Assembly: GCA_017473925.1 (NCBI GenBank)
Contig: JAFUIY010000121.1
Coordinates: 1 to 32,571, forward strand
Source of the DNA: Clostridia bacterium
GTDB lineage: Bacteria > Bacillota > Clostridia > Oscillospirales > Acutalibacteraceae
Length of the DNA stretch: 32,571 nt
Reading direction: 5' to 3'
The position numbers were made by a program, and so were the translations under genes. Each line of letters opens with the position of its first letter. Within the stretch, counting starts at the first letter, position 1. The notes under the pieces were generated by a model. It was not told where the DNA came from. It ran no database searches and worked only from the letters and a program-made list of their open reading frames with translations. Below are positions 22,685 through 30,784 of the stretch, piece after piece.

Positions 22685-24286
22685 ATGACAAAAACTCTTA
22701 AAAAAGTTATTTCTGTTGTTCTCTGCGTAATGCTTCTCGGTGCTGTTATGGCTCCCGCAACATATGCGGCTTATGACCCTGAAGTTTCAGTGAATGAAGA
22801 AGTAAGCACATTCAACAAGGTTCTTTACAATGCTCTTGATAAAGTTATCGATACTCTCCTCAAGGGTATCAACAGAATGATTCCCAATCCTCCCTCTTGG
22901 GAGAATAAGGCTGACCATGTGACAGAAAATGTTCTTGCAGGTACAGAGGAATTCCTTGACGCTCCTGCAATCGGTTCATACTGGTCAATGGGTTATGCAA
23001 ATGCATCAATTCTTACAGGCAACGAAATGGACGGCAAGCATTATGTAGGCGGTTCACTTTCACTTGAAGACAAGGTTGTTTCAGAAATCTATGACGACCT
23101 TCTTGCAAGAACAGTTGTTATGAGTGACAACTCAGGCAGAGGCAAGGTTGCTTTTGTTTCAGTTGACGCATACGGTATCTCAAGCACAGATGTCAGAGCT
23201 ATCCGTGCATCACTTGCAGATTTCTGCGAAGCAAACGACATCGTAAGCCTTAACATTTCAGTTCTTCATCAGCACAGTGCAGTTGATACACTCGGTATGA
23301 ACGGCAGCATCCTCAAGGCTCTCGGCAATGCAGGCAAGGCTGACCCCGTCAACGGTATCAACGATGAATACATGGCAAACATGACAGCAAAAATCAGAGA
23401 AACACTTGAAGAGGCTGTTGCAGATATGACAGCAGGTGTTCTTTTCAGAGGCAGTGCTGATTTCTCAGAATTCGTAAACGACAAGCGTGATCCTCAGGTT
23501 CTTGATGCTGAGTTTGACCGTTTCCGTTTTGTTCCCCTTGACGGCAGCAAGGAAATCTGGTTCACAACAAGTGCAATCCACTGTGTAGGTAACGGTGCAG
23601 GCGGTACAGAAATCACTGGTGACTACCCCTACTACATGGAGCAGTACATCAACGAAACATACAATGCAGACTTCATCATGATCCTTACAGCTCAGCAGGG
23701 CACAGGTCAGGATTGGGATGCAGTTGAAGTTCCCGAAGGTGCAACAACTCCCGAAGGTCTCACAATTTACGGTCAGGCTCTTGCAGAGAGATTTGCTTCA
23801 ATCAACAACGAAACAGTCGTTGCTCCTCTTCTCAACATTGCACACAAGGAAACATTCTACACAATCACAAACCAGATTCTTGTTTTCGCAGGCAAGATGG
23901 GTCTTATCACAAACAGCGTTGTTGTTGACGGCAGCAACTATCAGGTTGTTTCAGAAATCGGCTACATGGAGCTCGGCACAGACCTTGCAGTTCTCCTTGT
24001 TCCCGGTGAAATCGCAGCTGAGCTTGTTTACGGCGGATGCCTCGGTGCTGATAAGTCATGGACAGGTACAGAATGGACATATGCTCCCATCGCTGACATG
24101 GTAGGCGACAGAGAGGTTGTTGTATTCGGTATCACAAACGACCAGATCGGCTACATCATTCCCGATAACGATTACATGGCACTCCTTGAGCCTTCAAACA
24201 AGAGCCTCGAGCTTGTTGCAACAGGTAACACAACTGCTTCAACAATGGTTAAGGATTTTGAAGCTCTTATCGGTTCAGTAAAATAA
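22685..24286 (+). CDS. secreted neutral/alkaline ceramidase-like protein
   Basis: A 533-residue exported protein (signal peptide to about residue 25, ATYA-A) without a dockerin. Its architecture resembles the N-terminal catalytic domain of neutral ceramidases, which cut ceramide to sphingosine and fatty acid. It has SMGYANASIL, KVAFVSVDAYGISS and HQHS (H195, H197; THTHS in the family). It also has AIHCVGNG (H299), LLVPGE (E442, family PGE) and GITNDQIGYIIPDNDY (Y490). These keep the probable zinc ligands. The family's serine-nucleophile region (GDVSPN-like) is replaced by TAQQGTGQDWD, so classical activity is doubtful. An extra N-terminal helix, LDKVIDTLLKGINRMI, precedes the domain. GGAAGG precedes ATG 22685. 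An alternative GTG three codons earlier is less likely because it overlaps the ribosome-binding site. Confidence 0.75.
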   Translation: MTKTLKKVISVVLCVMLLGAVMAPATYAAYDPEVSVNEEVSTFNKVLYNALDKVIDTLLKGINRMIPNPPSWENKADHVTENVLAGTEEFLDAPAIGSYWSMGYANASILTGNEMDGKHYVGGSLSLEDKVVSEIYDDLLARTVVMSDNSGRGKVAFVSVDAYGISSTDVRAIRASLADFCEANDIVSLNISVLHQHSAVDTLGMNGSILKALGNAGKADPVNGINDEYMANMTAKIRETLEEAVADMTAGVLFRGSADFSEFVNDKRDPQVLDAEFDRFRFVPLDGSKEIWFTTSAIHCVGNGAGGTEITGDYPYYMEQYINETYNADFIMILTAQQGTGQDWDAVEVPEGATTPEGLTIYGQALAERFASINNETVVAPLLNIAHKETFYTITNQILVFAGKMGLITNSVVVDGSNYQVVSEIGYMELGTDLAVLLVPGEIAAELVYGGCLGADKSWTGTEWTYAPIADMVGDREVVVFGITNDQIGYIIPDNDYMALLEPSNKSLELVATGNTTASTMVKDFEALIGSVK

Positions 24287-24301
24287 TTGAATAGTTTTTA
24301 C

Positions 24302-24334
24302 AGTCTGATATCTTCATGGTGTCAGACTTTTTTT
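24302..24334 (+). terminator. intrinsic terminator
   Basis: Stem AGTCTGA (24302-24308) with TCAGACT (24322-24328), 13-nt loop, followed by a T-run. It ends the ceramidase-like transcript. Confidence 0.8.
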
Positions 24335-24338
24335 GTGG

Positions 24339-24367
24339 TTGAATATATATGCAAAGTGTGCTATAAT
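24339..24367 (+). promoter_or_regulatory. sigma-A promoter of the nucleotidyltransferase gene
   Basis: TTGAAT (24339-24344), 17-bp spacer, perfect TATAAT (24362-24367), 31 bp before the ATG. It begins right after the preceding terminator. Confidence 0.75.
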
Positions 24368-24398
24368 AAAAAAAATATCTTATTAAGAGGGTAATTCT

Positions 24399-25277
24399 AT
24401 GTCAAAAAATGCAACACTTGTAGTTATGGCAGCAGGTATGGGCAGCCGTTTCGGCGGCCTCAAGCAGATGGAACCCATTTCAGCAGACGGCAGAGTGCTT
24501 CTTGACTTCTCTGTTTATGATGCAAAAAAAGCAGGATTCACAAAGATTGTTTTTGTTATAAAGGAAGCTATTGCAGAGGACTTTATCAGTATCGTCGGCA
24601 AGAGAATTGAAAAGATGATTGATGTTGAGTATGTCTATCAGGAGCTTTACAAGCTTCCCGAAGGCTTCACCTGTCCTGAAACAAGAGAAAAGCCCTGGGG
24701 TACAGCCCATGCAATTCTCTGCTGTAAGGATGCAGTGAATGAGCCCTTCGCAGTTGTAAATGCCGATGACTATTACGGCAGAGGTGCTTTTGAGAAGATT
24801 TACAACGAACTTGTAAACAATGACGACGATTACTGTATGGCAGGCTTCCGTCTTAAGAATACACTTACGGAAAACGGCACTGTTGCCCGTGGTGTGTGCG
24901 TTGTAAAGGACGATTGCCTTGAAAGTGTAACGGAGAGAACAAAAATCAATAACGATTGTCAGTTTACGGAGGATGACGGCGCAACATGGACACAGCTCGC
25001 TCCCGACACACTCGTTTCAATGAATCTCTGGGGCTTCAGACCCGACATCTTTGATTATATCGAAAAGGGCTTCAGGGAGTTCCTTGAGGAAAACATCAAC
25101 GAACCCAAGAAAGAGTATTATCTTCCCCTTATCGTGACAGAGCTTATCGAAACCGATACAAAAAAGGTTAAGGTTCTTGCCGCAGAAGATAAGTGGTACG
25201 GCGTTACATATAAGGAAGACAAACCCGGCGTCGTTGCCGCAATCGAGGATATGATTGCAAAGGGTTATTATAACTGA
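24399..25277 (+). CDS. sugar-phosphate nucleotidyltransferase (NTP-transferase fold)
   Basis: A 292-residue cytoplasmic enzyme of the GT-A-like nucleotidyltransferase family. The N-terminal signature VVMAAGMGSRFGGLKQMEPI contains the G-x-G-x-R...K loop that binds the nucleoside triphosphate. NADDYYG near residue 125 supplies the metal-binding Asp, and PWGTAHAIL is the typical base/sugar-binding turn. MNLWGFRPDIFDYIEKGF follows in the second half. Family members activate sugar phosphates (or phosphocholine-type head groups) to NDP- or CDP-forms for surface polymers. The substrate cannot be told from sequence. It is the only non-secreted product in this plus-strand block, flanked by terminators with its own promoter, so it is a separate unit. 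AGAGGG lies upstream of ATG. Confidence 0.85.
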   Translation: MSKNATLVVMAAGMGSRFGGLKQMEPISADGRVLLDFSVYDAKKAGFTKIVFVIKEAIAEDFISIVGKRIEKMIDVEYVYQELYKLPEGFTCPETREKPWGTAHAILCCKDAVNEPFAVVNADDYYGRGAFEKIYNELVNNDDDYCMAGFRLKNTLTENGTVARGVCVVKDDCLESVTERTKINNDCQFTEDDGATWTQLAPDTLVSMNLWGFRPDIFDYIEKGFREFLEENINEPKKEYYLPLIVTELIETDTKKVKVLAAEDKWYGVTYKEDKPGVVAAIEDMIAKGYYN

Positions 25278-25295
25278 CAGTATAAATATTGACCG

Positions 25296-25330
25296 ACGGA
25301 TGTGAGATTTCTTTCTCATATCCGTTTTTT
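25296..25330 (+). terminator. intrinsic terminator
   Basis: A 12-bp stem ACGGATGTGAGA with TCTCATATCCGT (one G-T pair), followed by six T. It lies 18 bp after the nucleotidyltransferase stop. Confidence 0.85.
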
Positions 25331-25456
25331 CACTGCTTACGGAAGGAGTTACAGCTTTCAGGATAATACTCAATGCAAAAAATAATCATAAAAGCATTTT
25401 TTCTATCGAAATTAAATTAATTTTTTTATATATTGATTATAAAAAGAATAATATCA

Positions 25457-25485
25457 TTGACATTCGGGGTTGATTGTGCTACAAT
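25457..25485 (+). promoter_or_regulatory. sigma-A promoter of the first C3H-repeat dockerin gene
   Basis: TTGACA (25457-25462), 17-bp spacer, TACAAT (25480-25485), leaving an AT-rich leader of about 80 nt before the GGAGG ribosome-binding site. The rest of 25331-25573 is AT-rich and empty. Confidence 0.75.
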
Positions 25486-25573
25486 TTCATATACAATATT
25501 TAATTATGCGTTTTTTTACCATAATGAAAAACTATATTTTTTTTGTAAGAAAATTGTTAGGAGGCAATAAAAC

Positions 25574-28500
25574 ATGAAAAAATACATAATTGCATGTATT
25601 CTTGTAGTTTTATGTATGTTCACTGTTGTTTTTACTGCTTATGCGGACACAACTTCAGATGAACAGTCTGCATTCTGCAGCCTTGGTGATGTCAACGGAG
25701 ACAATACCGTTACATCAGTTGATGCCCGACTTGCTCTTCGTGCATCAGCAAAACTGCAGGTTCTTGATGAAGGTCCCTTCAAGCGTGCAGATATCAATGT
25801 TGACGGAAAGGTTACAGCATCTGATGCGAGAACAATCCTCAGAATAGCTGCAAGACTTGAAACCCGTCCTACTCATGAAATAGAGGTCCTTCCCGGAAAA
25901 GCTGCAACATGTGTTGAAGCCGGTATTACAGAAGGTAAAAAATGTACACGCTGCAACGAAATCGTTGTGGCTCAGGAAGTTATTCCCGCAACAGGCCACA
26001 CAGAAGAGGTTCTTCCTGCGGTAGCAGCAACATGTACGGCAGACGGTCTTACAGAAGGTAAGAAGTGTTCTGTATGTGGCGATATTCTCGTTGCACAGGA
26101 GGTTATTCCTGCAGCAGGCCATAAGGAAATCGAAGTTGCTGAAATTCCTGCAACATGTACAAAGGACGGTTATGCTGCAGGTGTAAAATGTGAAACCTGC
26201 GATGCTGATATCAGCGGCCGTGAGGTAATTCCCGCAACAAACCATGAAAATACTGTTGTTACTATCCCCGGCAGAGTAGCTACATGTGAAAACGACGGTA
26301 TCACGGAAGGTAAGTTCTGTTCATACTGCGGTAAGATTCTGCAGGTTCAGACTGTTCTTCCCGCAACAGGTCATAATTACGTAAAGGTTGACGCAGTACC
26401 TGCAACATGTACTCAGTCAGGTATGATGGAATATGAAAAGTGCGAAAACTGTGATAAGATCAAGGGCGGTGTCCTTACAATTATCCAGGCTGCAGGCCAC
26501 AGAGAAGAAATCGTTCCTGCAGTAGCAGCAACATGTACTCAGACAGGTCTCACAGAAGGTAAGAAGTGTTCAGTATGTAATGAAGTTCTTGCTGCACAGA
26601 CAACAGTTGCAGCAACAGGCCATACAGAAGCTGTTCTTCCTGCAGTAGCAGCAACATGTGCTCAGACAGGTCTTACAGAAGGTAAGCAGTGTTCAGTATG
26701 TAATGAAGTTCTCGTTGCACAGGAAGTTATTCCTGCAACAGGCCATACAGAGGTTGTTATTCCCGCAACAGCAGCAACATGTATTGCAACAGGTCTTACA
26801 GAAGGTAAGTACTGTTCAGTATGTGGAGAAACACTTGTTGCACAGGAAGTTGTTCCCGTAGCAGGTCATACAGAAGAGATTATTCCTGCAGTGGAAGCAA
26901 CATGTATTGCAACAGGTCTTACAGAAGGTAAGAAATGTTCAGTGTGTGATGAAATTCTCCTTGAACAGGAAGTTGTCCCCGTAACAGGCCATACAGAAAC
27001 AGTTATTGAGGCAGTAGCTCCCACATGTACAGAAACAGGTCTTACAGAAGGTAAGTACTGTTCAGTATGTAATGCTTCAATCACAGCATCAAGAGTTCTT
27101 CCTGCAACAGGTCATACAGAAGAAACTCTTGCATATGCAGCTCCCACATGTACAGAAACAGGTCTTGAAGAAGGCACAAAGTGTTCAGTATGTGATGAGA
27201 TTCTTGTTGCACAGGATGTTATCCCTGCAACAGGTCATACAGAAGTTATTCTCCCTGCAGCAGCAGAAACATGTACAGAAACAGGTCTTACAGAAGGTAA
27301 GTACTGTTCAGTATGTGATGAAACACTTGTCGCACAGGAAGTTATTCCCGCAGCAGGTCATACAGAGGTTGTTATCCCTGAAGATCCCGCAACATGTACA
27401 GAAACAGGCCTTACAGAAGGTAAGTACTGTTCAGTATGTGAAGAAACACTTGTTGAACAGGAAGTTATTCCTGTAGCAGGCCATACAGAAAAGGTTGTTC
27501 CCGCTGTGGAAGAATCATTCACAGTCAAGGGCTCAACAGAAGGTCTTGTATGTGAAAACTGCGATGCTGTTTTCGTAGCAGCTGAAGAAATCCCCGAAAA
27601 GCTCGTCGTAATGGTTGACGATGCAAATGCATGGGCATCTGAAAACGGTGCAGATGCACTCCTCGGTGCCGAGACAGACGGTACAGACCTTGCTCTTGAA
27701 ATCAAGGTCGATGCAATCTGGGGCGACAGCTCAGTTGCAGATACAGCGTTTGACGGTCTCCTTACAAATATCGGTTCTTATCTTGACGAACACTTCGGCG
27801 ACGAAGCAACAGTCAGAATAGACGGTGAAAATGTATATTCAGAAGGCAAGCTTCACAACACAGCAGTGAAGAACACAATCTTCAATGTCGGTGCAGGCTT
27901 CTTCTATAACATTGCAAACCTTGCAGAAGACGGCGTTTACGGCATATATGATATTGAAGTCACAAGCATTGCAAACGGTGCTCAGCTGACAGAAAATATT
28001 GAATTCAGAGTTATCTTCACAGGCAACAGACTTGACACAATCAAGGACTTTGCAGGTGTTGTGGCAGAACACATTTCAATGACAGTAGTTGACGGTGACA
28101 CAGTTATCGATATTGAAGCACCCGAAAAGCTTATCGAGTCACTCAACGAAACATATTTTGATGAAGCATTCAGTGAAGCAACAATTGAAGATGTACTTGC
28201 AAACATTGCAGAATATGAAACATCAGAAGTATTCGGCAGTCAGGCAACAGCAATGGATAAGCTTGCAAGCACACTCTGCGGATTTGAAGGCGTATTCAAC
28301 AAGATACTCGGCAAGGTAGTATCAGCAACAATCGAAACAGTTGACGGCGATGAAATGGAACTCCTTGAACCCGGTGCACAGTTTGAAGTAAAGGGCGATG
28401 TAAAAGACTTCGGCACGCTTGTGGAAGCATTTGCAGCAATGCTCAATAAGGACGATGTACTCGGACTTGACATGAGCGCATTTGCAGCAGGCAACGATGT

Positions 28501-30700
28501 ATATTCATTCCCCGTAACAGTAAGTATCGACATGGGCAACCTTGGCGGTATGGACAGAGACATCATCACAGAAACAGTTATCTTCAACATTCACATGCCC
28601 GTACATGAGCATGAAATGGCTGAATACGATGTGGCACCCACATATACAAAGCAGGGTCTCACAGGCGGATATTACTGTACAACATGTGATTATGTTGAAA
28701 CTCCCGGAACAACAGTTCCCTCAAAGCTTGAAAAAATGGTAGCAGATGCAAACGGATGGATGGGTGAAAACACCCTCCTCCGCGGTGAAGCATCAGGCGC
28801 AGACCTTACACTTACAATTGATGTTGATGCAATCTGGAACGGTGCATCATTTGAAGACGATGCATTTGACGGCTTCCTTACAGAAATCGGTTCATATATT
28901 GATGAGGAACTCGGCACATCGGTAATCACAATAGACGGTGAAAATGTATATTCAGAAGGCAAGCTTCACAACACAGCAGTGAAGAACACAATCTTCAATG
29001 TCGGTGCAGGCTTCTTCTATAACATTGCAAACCTTGAAGATGACGGTGTATACGGCACATATGCAATTGTTGCAGACGGCGAAGAAATCACATTCAGAGT
29101 TATCTTCACAGGCAACAGACTTGACACAATCAAGGACTTTGCAGGTGTGGTGGCAGAACACATTTCAATGACAGTAGTTGACGGTGACATAGTTATCGAT
29201 ATCGAAGCACCCGAAAAGCTTATCGAGTCACTCAACGAAACATATTCTGAAGACGCATTTATCGAAGCAACAATTGAAGATGTACTTGCAAACATTGCAG
29301 AATATGAAACATCAGAAGTATTCGGCAGCCAGGCAACAGCAATGGATAAGCTTGCAAGCACACTCTGCGGATTTGAAGGCGTATTCAACAAGGTACTCGG
29401 CAAGGTAGTCTCAGCAACAATCGAAACAGTTGACGGCGATGAAATGGAACTCCTTGAACCCGGTGCACAGTTTGAAGTAAAGGGCGATGTAAAAGACTTC
29501 GGCACGCTTGTGGAAGCATTTGCAGCAATGCTCAATAAGGATGATGTACTCGGACTTGACATGAGCGCATTTGCAGCAGGCAACGATGTATATTCATTCC
29601 CCGTAACAGTAAGTATCGACATGGGTAACCTTGGCGGTATGGACAGAGACATCATCACAGAAACAGTCATCTTCAACATTCACATGCCCGTTGCTGAGCC
29701 TGAAGTTCCCGTAGCAGACAAGCTCAGTGCTGTAGCAGACAAAGCAAATGAATGGTCACAGGCAAATCTCGGCGGCTTAGTTGCTGCTGAGGTTGCAGAA
29801 GAAGACCTTGTAATTGATATTGATGTTGATGTAATATGGAATGACAGTGCAATCAATGCAGATGCATTTGACGGTCTCCTTACAAATCTCGGCAAATATC
29901 TTGATGAAGAGCTTGATATTTCATCAGTTTCAATTGACGGTGAAAATGTATATTCAGAAGGCAAGCTTCACAACACAGCAGTGAAGAACACAATCTTCAA
30001 TGTCGGTGCAGGCTTCTTCTATAACATTGCAAACCTTGAAGATGACGGTGTATACGGCACATATACAGTAGTTGCTGACGGTGAAACCTTCGCTCTCACT
30101 GTAAGATTCACAGGTAACAGACTCGGAACAATCAAGGATTTTGCAGCAGTTGCAGCAGAGCATATTTCAATGCAGGTTGTAGACGGTGACACTGTTATTG
30201 ACGTTCAGATGCCTGAAACATACATGAACAATGTATGCGGCGGAATGACTGAGGATGAGGTATACACTCTCTTTGAAGAAGTTACAGTTTCTCAGTTCAT
30301 TTATGAACTCGAAAGACAGGGCGCAGAAGGTACATTCGGCAGCCAGCAGACAGCAATCAACAAGATTTCTTCCATGCTTTGCGGTTATGAAAGCGTTGTA
30401 AATAAGGTTCTTGACAAGGTTGAGTCCATGACTGTTCTTGTTGACGGTATGGAAATTGATGTTCTTGCAGAAAATGCAGTATTTGAACCTAAAAATGGCG
30501 ATGTCAGAGATTTCTCAACACTTATGTCTGCTATAGGTTCAATGCTCAGTGAAGAATTCGGCGATATGACTCTTGATGCATTCCTCGTTGACGGAGTTCT
30601 TGTATTCCCTGTAACTATAACTGTAGATATGGGTAATCTTGATGCAATGGACAATGATCTGATAACAGAAACAATAATTATTTATCTCAATGTCTTTTAA
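25574..30700 (+). CDS. secreted protein: N-terminal dockerin, 14 Cys/His repeats, three copies of an unknown domain
   Basis: A 1708-residue exported protein. Signal peptide residues 1-24 (AYA-D). A type I dockerin follows directly (about 36-96, LGDVNGDNTVTSVDARLALR and DINVDGKVTASDARTILR); dockerins are more often C-terminal. Residues 101-675 are fourteen units of about 41 residues with C-x10-C-x2-C-x14-H spacing (typical TGLTEGKKCSVC and PATGH). The last unit has lost its first Cys and the His. Three copies of an unrecognised domain start at 676, 1051 and 1383. Each has AFDGLLTNxGxYLDE, IDGENVYSEGKLHNTAVKN, FNVGAGFFYNIANL and ends in DMGNLxxMDxDIITETxIxxx. A further degenerate Cys unit sits between copies 1 and 2. 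No cell-wall anchor is seen. GGAGG precedes the ATG. Confidence 0.88.
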   Translation: MKKYIIACILVVLCMFTVVFTAYADTTSDEQSAFCSLGDVNGDNTVTSVDARLALRASAKLQVLDEGPFKRADINVDGKVTASDARTILRIAARLETRPTHEIEVLPGKAATCVEAGITEGKKCTRCNEIVVAQEVIPATGHTEEVLPAVAATCTADGLTEGKKCSVCGDILVAQEVIPAAGHKEIEVAEIPATCTKDGYAAGVKCETCDADISGREVIPATNHENTVVTIPGRVATCENDGITEGKFCSYCGKILQVQTVLPATGHNYVKVDAVPATCTQSGMMEYEKCENCDKIKGGVLTIIQAAGHREEIVPAVAATCTQTGLTEGKKCSVCNEVLAAQTTVAATGHTEAVLPAVAATCAQTGLTEGKQCSVCNEVLVAQEVIPATGHTEVVIPATAATCIATGLTEGKYCSVCGETLVAQEVVPVAGHTEEIIPAVEATCIATGLTEGKKCSVCDEILLEQEVVPVTGHTETVIEAVAPTCTETGLTEGKYCSVCNASITASRVLPATGHTEETLAYAAPTCTETGLEEGTKCSVCDEILVAQDVIPATGHTEVILPAAAETCTETGLTEGKYCSVCDETLVAQEVIPAAGHTEVVIPEDPATCTETGLTEGKYCSVCEETLVEQEVIPVAGHTEKVVPAVEESFTVKGSTEGLVCENCDAVFVAAEEIPEKLVVMVDDANAWASENGADALLGAETDGTDLALEIKVDAIWGDSSVADTAFDGLLTNIGSYLDEHFGDEATVRIDGENVYSEGKLHNTAVKNTIFNVGAGFFYNIANLAEDGVYGIYDIEVTSIANGAQLTENIEFRVIFTGNRLDTIKDFAGVVAEHISMTVVDGDTVIDIEAPEKLIESLNETYFDEAFSEATIEDVLANIAEYETSEVFGSQATAMDKLASTLCGFEGVFNKILGKVVSATIETVDGDEMELLEPGAQFEVKGDVKDFGTLVEAFAAMLNKDDVLGLDMSAFAAGNDVYSFPVTVSIDMGNLGGMDRDIITETVIFNIHMPVHEHEMAEYDVAPTYTKQGLTGGYYCTTCDYVETPGTTVPSKLEKMVADANGWMGENTLLRGEASGADLTLTIDVDAIWNGASFEDDAFDGFLTEIGSYIDEELGTSVITIDGENVYSEGKLHNTAVKNTIFNVGAGFFYNIANLEDDGVYGTYAIVADGEEITFRVIFTGNRLDTIKDFAGVVAEHISMTVVDGDIVIDIEAPEKLIESLNETYSEDAFIEATIEDVLANIAEYETSEVFGSQATAMDKLASTLCGFEGVFNKVLGKVVSATIETVDGDEMELLEPGAQFEVKGDVKDFGTLVEAFAAMLNKDDVLGLDMSAFAAGNDVYSFPVTVSIDMGNLGGMDRDIITETVIFNIHMPVAEPEVPVADKLSAVADKANEWSQANLGGLVAAEVAEEDLVIDIDVDVIWNDSAINADAFDGLLTNLGKYLDEELDISSVSIDGENVYSEGKLHNTAVKNTIFNVGAGFFYNIANLEDDGVYGTYTVVADGETFALTVRFTGNRLGTIKDFAAVAAEHISMQVVDGDTVIDVQMPETYMNNVCGGMTEDEVYTLFEEVTVSQFIYELERQGAEGTFGSQQTAINKISSMLCGYESVVNKVLDKVESMTVLVDGMEIDVLAENAVFEPKNGDVRDFSTLMSAIGSMLSEEFGDMTLDAFLVDGVLVFPVTITVDMGNLDAMDNDLITETIIIYLNVF
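25874..27598 (+). repeat. 14 tandem units of about 123 bp encoding C-x10-C-x2-C-x14-H
   Basis: Within the first dockerin gene, units recur every 123 bp or so (for example TGT at 26534 and 26657). Units 6-13 are closest to each other, while 3-5 and 14 are more divergent, suggesting expansion from the middle. Each unit has three Cys and one His in fixed spacing. Confidence 0.85.
27599..30700 (+). repeat. triplicated about 330-codon domain
   Basis: Three copies start at 27599, 28724 and 29720. A stretch of more than 80 bp (from about 27840, 28950 and 29952) is identical or nearly identical in all three. Copies 1 and 2 are almost identical over most of their length, whereas copy 3 differs outside the conserved stretch. 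This indicates a recent duplication or gene conversion between copies 1 and 2. Confidence 0.85.
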
Positions 30701-30731
30701 TCAGTGCCGATTTTAAACTAACCAATACATT

Positions 30732-30761
30732 AACTGCCGGCAAAGAAGCCGGCAGTTTTTT
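30732..30761 (+). terminator. strong intrinsic terminator or attenuator between the two repeat genes
   Basis: Stem ACTGCCGGC (30733-30741) with GCCGGCAGT (30748-30756), 6-nt loop, then T-run to 30761. Only 23 bp separate it from the next start codon, too little for a promoter. It therefore either ends all transcription or works as an attenuator for the downstream gene. Confidence 0.85.
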
Positions 30762-30784
30762 AGATAAGAAAAAGGAGAGCAACC

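Noticed and set aside
25874-27598. Could the regular repeat arrays be CRISPR?
   Set aside because: Units are 123 bp, in frame, and variable at codon level; there are no unique spacers and no cas genes.
29017-29679. 220-codon reverse-strand ORF opposite the triplicated domain
   Set aside because: Ser/Thr/Ala-rich shadow of the coding strand; the same shadow recurs at 28240-28590 because the coding sequence is duplicated.
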